A stretch of DNA of 64,000 nt from Singulisphaera sp. GP187 (lineage in GTDB: Bacteria; Planctomycetota; Phycisphaerae; Phycisphaerales; SM1A02). The notes beneath the pieces were generated by a model. That model saw only the letters and a program-made list of their open reading frames with translations, was not told the DNA's origin and made no database searches. Positions 8,726-18,253 of the stretch are shown here, piece after piece. Each line of letters starts with the position of its first letter. The first letter of the stretch is position 1. The position numbers and the translations under genes are program-made. Location: positions 19,326-83,325 of the forward strand of contig CAMAXY010000007.1 in assembly GCA_945862215.1 (NCBI GenBank), given 5' to 3'.

Positions 8726-10077
8726 CTCATTCACGTGTTCTGACACTGATGATCCCAATTGTTTTTGCGGTCACTTTGGCTTTTATTCCAGCACATGGTC
8801 ATGACGGCCATGTCAAATCAGCCGGATCAACATTTGATCCCAACTCTCCCAAGCATGTTTCCCAAGCAACGGCGAGCGCGATCGATCTCAAGACTGCGGA
8901 AGTAGATTTCGGTCAAGTCGAAGATGTGCTGCGGCTGTCAGGAATTGTTCGGGCTCTTCCCGACTCTCTCGTTGCAATTTCTCCCATCTATCCAGGGGTT
9001 ATTCGATCAATTTCGGTTCAGCCTGGCGACAAAGTGACCAAAGGAATGGTCGTAGGCGAATTTGAATCTCCTGAAGTCGCAAGTCTCCAATTCGATTTGA
9101 AACGGGCAGAGTCACAGGTCGCATCGCTTGAGATTGAAGTGCCTTCGCTTGTGCGAAGCGCTGAAATTGCGCAAGCTGTTGCACAGCGGCTCAGTAGCAC
9201 AACTGGCGGCAGTGTTGCTGCGAATGTTATTGCGCAACGACAGTCGGATGCGCTAAAGATTCAATCCGAAGCTGCATCGCGCCAAATCGCACTCTTACAG
9301 GCTCGAAGTGATGTCGATTCATTGCGTCGACGAGTCGCGACAACTCAAGCGACCGCTGATGTTGGCAACGGCATGATCCGCGATGCTGTCGAAGGACCCA
9401 ACGGCCGTCCACTGGAAAATACGGCGATACCAGGATTGATTCGATTCACTTCGCCAATCGACGGCGTGGTCGTCAGCCGCTTGGCGATTCTCGGTCAAAG
9501 CGTGGCGACTGGAGTTGCAATACTCACGATTGGTAATTTTCAATCCGTTCAGATTGATGGCGAATTGCCGGAAGGATTACTTGATCGACTCGGATCGGCT
9601 CAAGGAGCGGAGGTGAGAGTACGAACTGGATCGAGCGCAAAGAGCGCGGTGGTCGCGCAGGGCACTTTGCGATTCATCAGTCCAACAATCGATCTGACCA
9701 AGCGCACTGCGCATGTGATCGTCGATGTTGACAATACATCAGGCGCACTTCGACCAGGACAATTCGTGGATCTCAGCGTGGTTCTGAATAGGAACGAGTC
9801 TGCTGTCGTTGTTCCGGCCTCCGCCATTGTCAAAGATGGTCCATTGCAGTTTGTTTTCATTGTGGAAGGCAAAGATGACAGCATGGTCTTCATTAAACGC
9901 GATGTCGAAGCTGGTGTTTTCGACGACCGTATGGTTGAAATCAAACAAGGACTTGTGCCAGGAGATTTCGTCGTGACAAGCGGCGCATTCAGTCTTTCGC
10001 AGTTGCGAGGATTTGTGCCAGAAACTCAAGGAGCACCCGCGCCCGAACCCGCGAATGCCCACGGGCACACACACTGA
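8722..10077 (+). CDS. RND efflux periplasmic adaptor (CusB/CzcB type)
   Basis: A 451-residue membrane fusion protein. A signal peptide ends near AHGHDGH. A barrel-sandwich half (SPIYPGVIRSISVQPGDKV) follows, then a long helical hairpin (residues 110-210), the returning half (FTSPIDGVVVSRLAILGQSV) and a beta-barrel and membrane-proximal domain. His-rich ends, HGHDGH near the N-terminus and HGHTH at the C-terminus, fit a heavy-metal pump. It overlaps the TolC gene by four bases and is followed 36 bases later by the RND permease. Confidence 0.9.
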   Translation: MTHSRVLTLMIPIVFAVTLAFIPAHGHDGHVKSAGSTFDPNSPKHVSQATASAIDLKTAEVDFGQVEDVLRLSGIVRALPDSLVAISPIYPGVIRSISVQPGDKVTKGMVVGEFESPEVASLQFDLKRAESQVASLEIEVPSLVRSAEIAQAVAQRLSSTTGGSVAANVIAQRQSDALKIQSEAASRQIALLQARSDVDSLRRRVATTQATADVGNGMIRDAVEGPNGRPLENTAIPGLIRFTSPIDGVVVSRLAILGQSVATGVAILTIGNFQSVQIDGELPEGLLDRLGSAQGAEVRVRTGSSAKSAVVAQGTLRFISPTIDLTKRTAHVIVDVDNTSGALRPGQFVDLSVVLNRNESAVVVPASAIVKDGPLQFVFIVEGKDDSMVFIKRDVEAGVFDDRMVEIKQGLVPGDFVVTSGAFSLSQLRGFVPETQGAPAPEPANAHGHTH

Positions 10078-10113
10078 CAAAATGATCTCCACGAGATCAA
10101 CAAGGAAACATAC

Positions 10114-13100
10114 ATGCTCAACTGGATCATTCGATCATCTCTGAACAACCGAGTACTTGTGCTGATCGCAGCGCTGTTGCTTTCCATTTATGGCGGCTAT
10201 GTCACGCTTAACACGCCTACCGATGTGCTGCCTGATCTCAATCGCCCCGTTGTCACCATCATGACTGAAGCGCCAGGACTCGCTCCCGAAGAAGTGGAAA
10301 CTCGGGTTACTTACAATATTGAAACCGCCGTCAATGGTTCTCCAGGCGTAGAGCGCGTCCGCAGTATTTCGTCGCTTGGCTTGTCAATTGTGTTCGTCGA
10401 ATTTCAATGGGGCACAGACCTGAAGTACAACCGACAGGTCGTCACAGAGCGGCTCGCCACAATCACTTCGAAACTCCCGCTCGGCATCGTTCCCGCCATG
10501 ACTCCGTCGACAAGCATCATGGGTGAAATTGTTTTATTAAGCGTTTCAAGCAAGATCCTCTCGCCTATGGATGTCCGCACTGTCGCTGAGTTCACGCTTC
10601 GCCCAGCGTTGCTGTCCATTCCTGGAGTAGCACAAGTGACAGCTCAAGGCGGTCAACTGAAACAATTCCGCGTTCAAGCAGATCCCGACAAACTCCGCCT
10701 CTTCGACCTCACCCTCGAAGATGTCGAGAAGGCGCTTGCAGATGCCAACCAAAACACTGGCGGTGGATTTCTGGTCAGTAGCGCTCAGGAACTAGTCGTA
10801 CGAAATATTGGTCGTATTCAAACTGTCCAAGACATCGAGACATCGCTGGTGAGCAACAAACTTGGCGATCACGACGCGCCGCCTCGCGCCATTTTAATCC
10901 GCGATGTGGCAACTGTTCTCGAGACAGGACCAACAATAAAGCGCGGAGATGGTTCAGACAACGCATTGCCCGCGGTCATTATGGCCATTCAAAAGCAGCC
11001 TGGTTCTGACACGATTGCTCTCAGTCATTCCATCGACCAGATGCTTGCGCAACTCAAAACAACACTTCCACCAGAGATCGAGATCAATGCTGATGTCTTT
11101 CGACAAGCGGATTTCATCAATGCCGCCATCGAGAATGTGGTTGATGCGCTGCGCGACGGTGCAATCCTTGTCGCCATTGTTCTGATTTTGTTTCTAATGA
11201 ATGTCCGCACAACACTCATCACGCTCACCGCTTTACCTCTCTCAATCATCACGACATTTCTTGTCTTTCATTGGCTAGGAATGAGCGTCAACACCATGAC
11301 TCTGGGCGGACTCGCCGTGGCGATCGGCGAATTGGTTGACGACGCCGTGGTGGATATTGAAAATGTTTATCGACGTATGGGCGAGAACCGTCGGTCAAGC
11401 ACTCCCAAGCCAACTCTTGAGGTGGTTTACCTTGCCTCGAGCGAGATTCGAAATCCGATCATTCTGGGCACGATCATCGTCAATTTGGTTTTCGTGCCGA
11501 CCTTTTTTCTTCCGGGAATTGAGGGGCGGCTCTTCGCGCCAATGGCCACTGCATATATCGTCAGCATTTTTGTTTCGCTGCTCGTGGCGCTTACTACCAC
11601 TCCGGTTCTCGCGTACTACCTGCTGCCTGGCATCAAGAGAATGACGCACGGCGAAGACGGGTTATTGCTGCGCGCTTGCAAAAAAATTGCCCTTAAGGCT
11701 TACACAATTTCTATGCCGAGGCCGCTCACTGTGCTGGGAGTCCTAGGCGCACTTGTTGCAATCGCGTTATTTATTGTCACGCGCCTTGGCTCAGAATTCC
11801 TGCCACCATTCAACGAAGGCACGGCGGTGGTCGCCTTCTTTGGCCAGCCAGGAATTTCGTTGGACGAATCCAACAAGCTTGGCACCAAGGCTGAAGAAAT
11901 AATCCTCTCAATCCCGCAGGTAAAAAGCACCGCACGCCGAACCGGCCGCGCAGAACAAGACGAGCATGCGTTGGGCGTGAACGCGAGCGAGATTGAAGTT
12001 GATTTCTGGACTATCGAAGAATCGAAAGATCCAGGCAAACACACCGCTCATTCAGGCCGTATCCCCCCGCCCATCGATGACATCGTGTCGCGTGAAGAGG
12101 TCTTCGCGCTGATTGACCAAAAGCTCTCTGTTTTCCCTGGCGTTTCGGTGGGAATAGGTCAACCGATCAGCCATCGAATTGAACATCTTTTGTCAGGCGT
12201 TCGAGCTCAAGTCGCCATTAAAATCTTCGGCGAAGACCTTGGTGTGCTGCGCTCGCTCGCGCAAGAGACCAAAGCTGCGATGAATGGCATTCCCGGCGTT
12301 GTCGATTTACAAGTCGAACAGCAAGTGCTTGTGCCGCAACTGCACATGATTGTCGATCGCGTCGCCGCAGCCCGTGTTGGATTCACCACTGCGGCATTGA
12401 CCGATGCGATGGAGACTGCGACAAAAGGCAAAGTGGTTGGACAGGTGCTGGACGGTCTCAAAGTTTTTGATATCACGCTTTCGTTGGACGATCACTATCG
12501 AAACAATCCTGCGAGTTTGGAAGAGGTCCGATTGGTTTCACCGACCGGCGCAATCGTATTGATTCGTGACGTCGCCCAAATCGTCGAGCAGTTTGGTCCA
12601 AACGAGGTACAGCGAGAATCGCTGCGCCGCCGCATCGTGATCTCTGCGAATGTGCGCGGCCGCGACCTTGGATCAACAGTTCAAGACATTCAGAAATCCG
12701 TGGCGATGGACGTGAAACTTCCGCAGGGCTACACAATCGCGTATGGCGGACTGTATGAGGCGCAGAAAGAGTCAACAAAACTGCTGCTTATTCTTGGTGC
12801 TGGATCGTTGATCGCAATCTTCGTCCTGCTCTACACACATTATCGCTCGGGCATGGTGGCCGCCCAGATCATGTTGAATGTTCCATTTGCGCTTGTGGGC
12901 AGCGTGACTGCGCTTGCCATCGTTGGCGAACCGTTTAGCATCGCATCACTGGTTGGGTTCATCTCGCTCATCGGCATCGCCACGCGAAATGGTGTGCTGA
13001 TGATCAGTCATTACATTCACTTGCTCACGACGGAAGGACAGTCGTGGACCAAGGAACTGATCATCCGTGGAAGCCAAGAGCGCGTTGCACCAGTGCTGAT

Positions 13101-13452
13101 GACCGCGATTACCGCTGGTCTAGGTCTTGTGCCGCTCGTGCTCAGCAAGGGTGAGTCCGGCAAAGAGATTTTATACCCAGTGGCGGTTGTCATTATCGGT
13201 GGATTGCTCACAAGCACCCTGCTTGATTTTTTCGTAACGCCAGCGATCTTCTACCGCTTCGGACGCGGGGCAGCGCAACGATTGGCGCTTGAATACGCTG
13301 CGAAATGCGCAGCTGAAACTGTTCAACCAATCGTGACACCTATATTCAATAATTCCATCGCGCCAATTGCAGATGCACGCGACGGAATATCACCACCAGC
13401 CTCTGCTCAAACAACAGCCGTTGAGAAAAACGACCATTCACAGGAGAATTGA
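10114..13452 (+). CDS. Heavy-metal RND efflux permease (CusA/CzcA family)
   Basis: A 1112-residue inner-membrane proton/substrate antiporter, slightly longer than the usual 1030-1050. The N-terminus (TDVLPDLNRPVVTI) and the fourth transmembrane helix (GGLAVAIGELVDDAVVDIEN, with Asp409 and Asp410 in the proton path) are typical of the heavy-metal-efflux branch. Two large periplasmic loops follow TM1 and TM7. The extra length is a C-terminal tail of about 60 residues with no clear motif. An AAGGAA ribosome site precedes the ATG. The metal cannot be fixed from sequence; monovalent copper/silver or divalent zinc/cobalt/nickel are the choices. Confidence 0.92.
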   Translation: MLNWIIRSSLNNRVLVLIAALLLSIYGGYVTLNTPTDVLPDLNRPVVTIMTEAPGLAPEEVETRVTYNIETAVNGSPGVERVRSISSLGLSIVFVEFQWGTDLKYNRQVVTERLATITSKLPLGIVPAMTPSTSIMGEIVLLSVSSKILSPMDVRTVAEFTLRPALLSIPGVAQVTAQGGQLKQFRVQADPDKLRLFDLTLEDVEKALADANQNTGGGFLVSSAQELVVRNIGRIQTVQDIETSLVSNKLGDHDAPPRAILIRDVATVLETGPTIKRGDGSDNALPAVIMAIQKQPGSDTIALSHSIDQMLAQLKTTLPPEIEINADVFRQADFINAAIENVVDALRDGAILVAIVLILFLMNVRTTLITLTALPLSIITTFLVFHWLGMSVNTMTLGGLAVAIGELVDDAVVDIENVYRRMGENRRSSTPKPTLEVVYLASSEIRNPIILGTIIVNLVFVPTFFLPGIEGRLFAPMATAYIVSIFVSLLVALTTTPVLAYYLLPGIKRMTHGEDGLLLRACKKIALKAYTISMPRPLTVLGVLGALVAIALFIVTRLGSEFLPPFNEGTAVVAFFGQPGISLDESNKLGTKAEEIILSIPQVKSTARRTGRAEQDEHALGVNASEIEVDFWTIEESKDPGKHTAHSGRIPPPIDDIVSREEVFALIDQKLSVFPGVSVGIGQPISHRIEHLLSGVRAQVAIKIFGEDLGVLRSLAQETKAAMNGIPGVVDLQVEQQVLVPQLHMIVDRVAAARVGFTTAALTDAMETATKGKVVGQVLDGLKVFDITLSLDDHYRNNPASLEEVRLVSPTGAIVLIRDVAQIVEQFGPNEVQRESLRRRIVISANVRGRDLGSTVQDIQKSVAMDVKLPQGYTIAYGGLYEAQKESTKLLLILGAGSLIAIFVLLYTHYRSGMVAAQIMLNVPFALVGSVTALAIVGEPFSIASLVGFISLIGIATRNGVLMISHYIHLLTTEGQSWTKELIIRGSQERVAPVLMTAITAGLGLVPLVLSKGESGKEILYPVAVVIIGGLLTSTLLDFFVTPAIFYRFGRGAAQRLALEYAAKCAAETVQPIVTPIFNNSIAPIADARDGISPPASAQTTAVEKNDHSQEN

Positions 13453-13453
13453 T

Positions 13454-15061
13454 ATGAAAAACATTTTTCAAACCGTTTCAATGACAAGTAGGAAAAACCT
13501 TGCGTCGATACCGCTGATTATGACCGCGACGCTTTTGATCCTTCCTGGAAGCACTGTAAACGCCCAGCACTCTCACGATGAAGATCACTCGCATAGCGAG
13601 GTCACCGCTGCTAAAAACTTTACAGCTGCGCTTCGCGAAATCGGCGAGCGGATGAATACGCTGAACGCCTTGCTTGAAAAAGGAGAACTGGGCGCGGCGC
13701 ACGAACAGGCTGATGCCATCGGCGCACTTTCAAAGTCGCTTGGAGCACTCTCACTGAAACCAGATTCTGGCGTTGCGAAAGATCAAATCAAAGTCATTAA
13801 TAAATCAGGCAAGGCCCTCGCTATTGATACGGATGCGTTGCATGAAGCAGGCGAAATCGATGACTTGGCGGCCGCCAAAAGTGCGTATGCAAAAATGAAG
13901 GTGTCATACGAAGTGCTTTCATCGTTCAAGCCCATGAATGACAAGTTCGGTGTTGATGTGAAACCCACAGGCGGAAAAATTGAAGCGGGCAAGCCAGCAA
14001 ATCTTCTCTTCACGCTGAAGGATCCGACTGGCCTGCCGGTCAAGTCCGTCGAGGTCGTTCATGAAAAATCGTTGCAGTTGTTGATGGTGAGCAAGGATCT
14101 CTCTTGGTTTGCGCATGAGCATCCGGTGCTTCAGCCAGACGGAACCTTCACTTTCACTTATACATTTCCTGCGGGCGGCGAGTACACGCTCTTCAATAAT
14201 TTCACTCCAAAGGATGCTGGTATGCAAGTCGTGCCTGTGACGCTTGCGGTCGAAGGTGCGGCCACGACTATGGTGCCGCTGAAAGTTGATAGCGATAAAC
14301 CGAAAACAGTTGATGGATACTCCGTGTCACTTGACACAGAAGGTCCAATCAAGACCGGTGCTTCAACTCATATGGCATACACAATCACAAAGGATGGCAA
14401 GCCCGTCAACAACTTGCAGCCTTACTTTGGTGCAATGGGTCACTTGGTGATCATCAGCCAGGACATGAAGGAGTTTGTGCATAGCCATCAGCATGAGGGC
14501 AGCGAGCATGGTGATGCGGCTGCGAAATCCAGCGGACATCGCGTGGATTTCGAGGCTGATTTCAAGACTTCCGGTATCTACAAAGGTTGGGCACAATTCA
14601 ATGTGGGAACAAAAGAAAGCACGGAGATACTCACTGTGCCTTTCACGCTGACAGTGGTCAAAGGCAATGACGCGAGTCATTCCAACGATCACGCAAAGGC
14701 TCAACATGTCGAAGTCGTTGACAATCACAATGAAGAAATGCCGGAAGCTCTTGGCGCTGACGAAGAGTCGAAGTTGTATCTGGTGCCAGGAGGCATTTAT
14801 ACGCAGGCCGATATCGACGCGAACGGCGCGACCACCGCAAGTGGAAAATACAAGGGCAAAATGGCGAAGCATGATGCCTCTCCTAAAAGTGGAGATTTGA
14901 TCTGTCCAATTTCAATGACAAAGGCCAACGCAAAATTCACATGGATTATTGGTGGCAAGTCATATTCGTTCTGTTGTCCGCCGTGCATTGATGAGTTTGT
15001 GCTTATGGCCAAGACCAACCCGAGTGCAATCAAAGATCCTGAACAATATCGAAAGCGATAA
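13454..15061 (+). CDS. Exported metal-binding protein with C-terminal YHS-like domain
   Basis: A 535-residue exported protein. The ATG at 13454 has AGGAG seven bases upstream, and the stop of the RND gene is two bases before it, so the longer frame from 13367 is rejected. After the signal peptide comes a His/Asp-rich stretch (QHSHDEDHSHSE), a four-helix-like region, and two beta-sandwich regions near residues 150-260 and 270-400 with FAHEHP and VHSHQHEGSEHGD motifs. The last 50 residues form a YHS/TRASH-like metal site with CPIS and FCCPPC. It may deliver copper or another soft metal to the pump. The central domains are common in uncharacterised planctomycete proteins. Confidence 0.75.
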   Translation: MKNIFQTVSMTSRKNLASIPLIMTATLLILPGSTVNAQHSHDEDHSHSEVTAAKNFTAALREIGERMNTLNALLEKGELGAAHEQADAIGALSKSLGALSLKPDSGVAKDQIKVINKSGKALAIDTDALHEAGEIDDLAAAKSAYAKMKVSYEVLSSFKPMNDKFGVDVKPTGGKIEAGKPANLLFTLKDPTGLPVKSVEVVHEKSLQLLMVSKDLSWFAHEHPVLQPDGTFTFTYTFPAGGEYTLFNNFTPKDAGMQVVPVTLAVEGAATTMVPLKVDSDKPKTVDGYSVSLDTEGPIKTGASTHMAYTITKDGKPVNNLQPYFGAMGHLVIISQDMKEFVHSHQHEGSEHGDAAAKSSGHRVDFEADFKTSGIYKGWAQFNVGTKESTEILTVPFTLTVVKGNDASHSNDHAKAQHVEVVDNHNEEMPEALGADEESKLYLVPGGIYTQADIDANGATTASGKYKGKMAKHDASPKSGDLICPISMTKANAKFTWIIGGKSYSFCCPPCIDEFVLMAKTNPSAIKDPEQYRKR

Positions 15062-15115
15062 AGATGTAGAGCAAAGAGAGGAGCCATTACTCTGAACAAG
15101 AAAACAGATATTCCC

Positions 15116-16408
15116 ATGCCGAGTGCGCGTATCGGTACGCGGGTCATTCTCCCTGCAATCATCATCAGCAGCGCGCTTGCGATTCTTGCCTGGTCAAGTT
15201 GGCGGGCATGGGCTCCGCTGACTGTGGTCCATGCGATACCTGTCATTGTGCGCACGACGGCGGTTGCGCAAGGCGCGCTCGTAGATTCCACGCAGAGCTC
15301 TGCGAACGTTTCGACCAAGGCTGCTCGTGGACCTGTTGTGCAAGCGCCAGGATGGATCGAGCCATCTCCATTTCCTATCAGTGCATCGGCGTTGACTTCG
15401 GGCGTCACGCGCGAAGTTCTTGTTCTTGAGGGTGACCGAGTCACCGAAGGTCAAGTCGTTGCTCGACTCATTGATGATCAAGCGAAACTGGAACTTCGCC
15501 GCGCGAATGCTGAAGTCGATATCAAAGCGGCTGAACTTGCTGTGATACGCGATGAACTGACGCGCAAATCCAAACTGGTCGCTGGAGGTGGTGTTGGCGA
15601 AGGAGAAGTCGCACGACTTGCGATACGTATTCGCGGTGCAGAAGCTGCGCTGGAACAAGTGAGCGCGATGCGCGATCAAGTTGCGCTTACCCTTGCTCGC
15701 ACTGAAGTGAGAGCTCCAGTCGCTGGTGTCGTTATGGCGCGACTCGCTGCGCCTGGTTCTTTTGTTGGCATGGATGCAGCGACGGCGACCGTCGTGCAGT
15801 TGTTCGATCCAAAAAGCTTGCAAGTGAGAACCGATGTTCCTCTGGCAGATGCTGGCCGGCTTGCGATCGGACAATCTGCTGAAATTCAGGTCGATTCGTT
15901 GCCAGGGGTGATCATTCGCGGGCGAGTGTTACGGCTTGTGCAGCAAGCGGATATCGCCAAGAACACTCTGCAAGTGAAGGTGTTACTTGACGAACCGCCG
16001 ATCGGACTTGTGCCAGACATGTTGGCGCGCGTCAAGATTCAAACAGATGCGATGAATCCAAGCGGCGGGACTGCTACTGCAGGTGCAATCAATAATGCCT
16101 CACGCTCAGAAATTGCAGCGCCATCGAACGCTCTCAGTCACACTGTGACAAGTGCTGATGGAAATCGCACTGGACAGGTGCGAGTTGTAGTTGATATGCG
16201 AGATCAAGTTGGGAAAATTGAAATGCGACTTGTCACATGCGCTGCCGAAGCTGGCGCAGATGGATGGACTGCCGTGTATGACGGACTGCGTCCTGGAGAT
16301 GTTGTCGTGCTCGATGATTCGCCGATGACGACTGCAGGCGAAATGGTCCGTGTCAGCGATGCACCGATGGCCGCACCAACAAACAGAGAACATGATGCAC
16401 ACAAATGA
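15116..16408 (+). CDS. HlyD/MacA-like periplasmic adaptor for the ABC exporter
   Basis: A 430-residue membrane fusion protein with one N-terminal membrane segment (residues 9-27), a split barrel-sandwich domain (VTREVLVLEGDRVTEGQVVA and VRAPVAGVVMARLAAPGSFV) and a helical hairpin between them. It precedes an ABC ATPase and two FtsX-type permeases, matching MacA-MacB-type exporters. The start is uncertain. ATG 15116 has no ribosome site, whereas an in-frame CTG at 15092 lies eight bases after GAGAGGAG (15076-15083) and would give an N-terminus (M)NKKTDIPMPSAR. The gene follows the YHS protein by 54 bases on the same strand. Confidence 0.82.
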   Translation: MPSARIGTRVILPAIIISSALAILAWSSWRAWAPLTVVHAIPVIVRTTAVAQGALVDSTQSSANVSTKAARGPVVQAPGWIEPSPFPISASALTSGVTREVLVLEGDRVTEGQVVARLIDDQAKLELRRANAEVDIKAAELAVIRDELTRKSKLVAGGGVGEGEVARLAIRIRGAEAALEQVSAMRDQVALTLARTEVRAPVAGVVMARLAAPGSFVGMDAATATVVQLFDPKSLQVRTDVPLADAGRLAIGQSAEIQVDSLPGVIIRGRVLRLVQQADIAKNTLQVKVLLDEPPIGLVPDMLARVKIQTDAMNPSGGTATAGAINNASRSEIAAPSNALSHTVTSADGNRTGQVRVVVDMRDQVGKIEMRLVTCAAEAGADGWTAVYDGLRPGDVVVLDDSPMTTAGEMVRVSDAPMAAPTNREHDAHK

Positions 16409-17096
16409 ACCAATCATTTCTTGCACTGCTCTTGAAAAGCATTATGCACGCGGCGGCGAAATTGTCCGCGTACTCGAATCGATCGATCTCTCTCTTGCAC
16501 GCGGTGCGTTCGTTGCATTGATGGGGCCATCGGGCTCTGGCAAGACCACACTCTTGAATCTCTTTGCAGGAATCGATCGTCCAACTGCGGGTTCGTTGAT
16601 TGTTGACGGGCAAGACATCGCTCGACTTTCGCGTGCCGCGCTTGCTGAGTGGCGCGCGCGAAGCGTCGGATATGTTTTTCAGTTGTACCACCTCGTTCCT
16701 GTCTTGACGGCGTATGAGAATGTCGAACTGCCGCTCTATCTGCATGCACTCACTCGGCGCGAACGACATCAACGTGTCTCGGAAGCGCTGGATTCCGTTG
16801 GCATTTCAGATCGTCACGCGCACTATCCCCGACAACTTTCTGGTGGACAAGAACAACGCGTTGCGATTGCGCGTTCGATTGTCACGCGCCCTGCTCTCTT
16901 GCTCGCAGATGAGCCAACTGGAGATCTCGACCGAGTTGCTGCTTCTGGGATTATGGAATTGCTGACGCGCCTTCACAAAGAACGTGGGCAGACCATTGTG
17001 ATGGTCACGCATGATCCAGCAACCGCGGCGTTTGCGCAGCGCAATGTGCATCTTGATAAAGGCCAGCTCGTTGAGAGCGTGGCGGTGCGTTCATGA
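16392..17096 (+). CDS. ABC transporter ATP-binding protein (MacB/LolD type)
   Basis: A 234-residue cytoplasmic ATPase. Walker A is GPSGSGKTT, the signature is [14 protein letters not shown] and Walker B is LLLADEPT, followed by a His switch in VMVTHDP. The sequence [20 protein letters not shown] is typical of the LolD/MacB/FtsE group. The start at 16392 overlaps the adaptor gene by 17 bases; ATG 16395 is equally possible, and the longer frame from 16350 is less likely. It overlaps the first permease by four bases (ATGA). The usual QQQR in the signature reads QEQR here. Confidence 0.92.
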   Translation: MMHTNEPIISCTALEKHYARGGEIVRVLESIDLSLARGAFVALMGPSGSGKTTLLNLFAGIDRPTAGSLIVDGQDIARLSRAALAEWRARSVGYVFQLYHLVPVLTAYENVELPLYLHALTRRERHQRVSEALDSVGISDRHAHYPRQLSGGQEQRVAIARSIVTRPALLLADEPTGDLDRVAASGIMELLTRLHKERGQTIVMVTHDPATAAFAQRNVHLDKGQLVESVAVRS

Positions 17097-18253
17097 ATCT
17101 TCTGACTTCAATGCGTGGAGTTGTGGCTCTCGCTTGGCGCGGGCTCTTGCGAAGACCGACACGGAGCGCGCTCGTCATTGCTGGCGTTGCCGTCGCGGTT
17201 TTTCTTTTCTGCACAGTCGATGCGACTCGTAAAGGAGTCGAGCGTGCGACCAAACGCGCCGCGCAAGACACAGCCCTTGTTGTTTATAGACAAAATCGCT
17301 TCTGCCCATTTACGAGCCAACTTCCGCAGTATTACGAGAATGAAATTCGTAAAGTGCCGGGAGTCAAGACGGTCACACCTGTCAAGATCGTGGTATCGAA
17401 TTGTCGTGCGTCGTTGGATGTCGTGACATTTCGCGGAGTGCCTCCAGAAACATTTGCACGCGATCACGCTGGGCGAGTCGAGCTAGTTTCTATGCAGGCG
17501 TGGCTGAGTCGTGGAGATGCGGCACTGATCGGACGTGAACTTGCACAGAGGCGTCGATTGAAATCGGGCGATCGCTTCACTGCTGCAGGCGTCGATGCAT
17601 ATGTCGCTGGAATCATTGAGAGCGATGAACCACAAGATCAAAGCAGTGCATTCGTACATCTACCATTTTTGCAAGAGCAAGCCAAGCGCGGCGGCAGCGG
17701 AACAATCGTCACTCAGTTTGATGTGCGCGTGAAAGATCCGACTCAACTTGATGCCATTGCAATCTCGATCGACGAACGATTTGCCAAAGATCAAGCGCCG
17801 ACTTCCACGCGAGCCGAGACCGCGCACGTCGCTCGCGCAGCGACGGATGTCATCGCACTGGTTGGATTTGCACAATTGCTTGGCCTTGCTGGCCTCGCAG
17901 CAGTCTTTGCGCTTGTTGCTAATGCGATCATCCTTTCAATGCGCAGTCGCGAAAAAGAGGTCAGCATTCTGCAAACACTTGGATTCCGCGGAGTGCATCT
18001 CGCTGCACTCGTGATTGCCGAAGCACTCTTGCTTGGAGGGATCGGCGGGACAATTGGTGCGGGTCTTTCATATGCGACCGTTTCAGTTGCGCGAACGGCT
18101 TTAACGATGGAAGGTGTTTCAATTGCGGTCTCGCCATCGATCCAGATCGCCTTCATAGGAATTGCGCTCGCTATCGGATTGAGTCTTGCTGCAGGAATTG
18201 TCCCTGCGATCATCGCGTCGCGACAATCAATCGTTTCGGGATTCCGATCATGA
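17093..18253 (+). CDS. FtsX/MacB-family ABC permease, first of a pair
   Basis: A 386-residue inner-membrane protein with one N-terminal helix, a large periplasmic domain of about 230 residues and three C-terminal helices, the standard MacB/FtsX layout without a fused ATPase. The periplasmic domain carries isolated Cys residues (FCPFTSQL and VSNCRAS). It overlaps both neighbours by four bases. With the next gene it probably makes a heterodimeric exporter. The substrate is unknown; export of lipoproteins, metallophores or toxic compounds are possibilities. Confidence 0.88.
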   Translation: MNLLTSMRGVVALAWRGLLRRPTRSALVIAGVAVAVFLFCTVDATRKGVERATKRAAQDTALVVYRQNRFCPFTSQLPQYYENEIRKVPGVKTVTPVKIVVSNCRASLDVVTFRGVPPETFARDHAGRVELVSMQAWLSRGDAALIGRELAQRRRLKSGDRFTAAGVDAYVAGIIESDEPQDQSSAFVHLPFLQEQAKRGGSGTIVTQFDVRVKDPTQLDAIAISIDERFAKDQAPTSTRAETAHVARAATDVIALVGFAQLLGLAGLAAVFALVANAIILSMRSREKEVSILQTLGFRGVHLAALVIAEALLLGGIGGTIGAGLSYATVSVARTALTMEGVSIAVSPSIQIAFIGIALAIGLSLAAGIVPAIIASRQSIVSGFRS

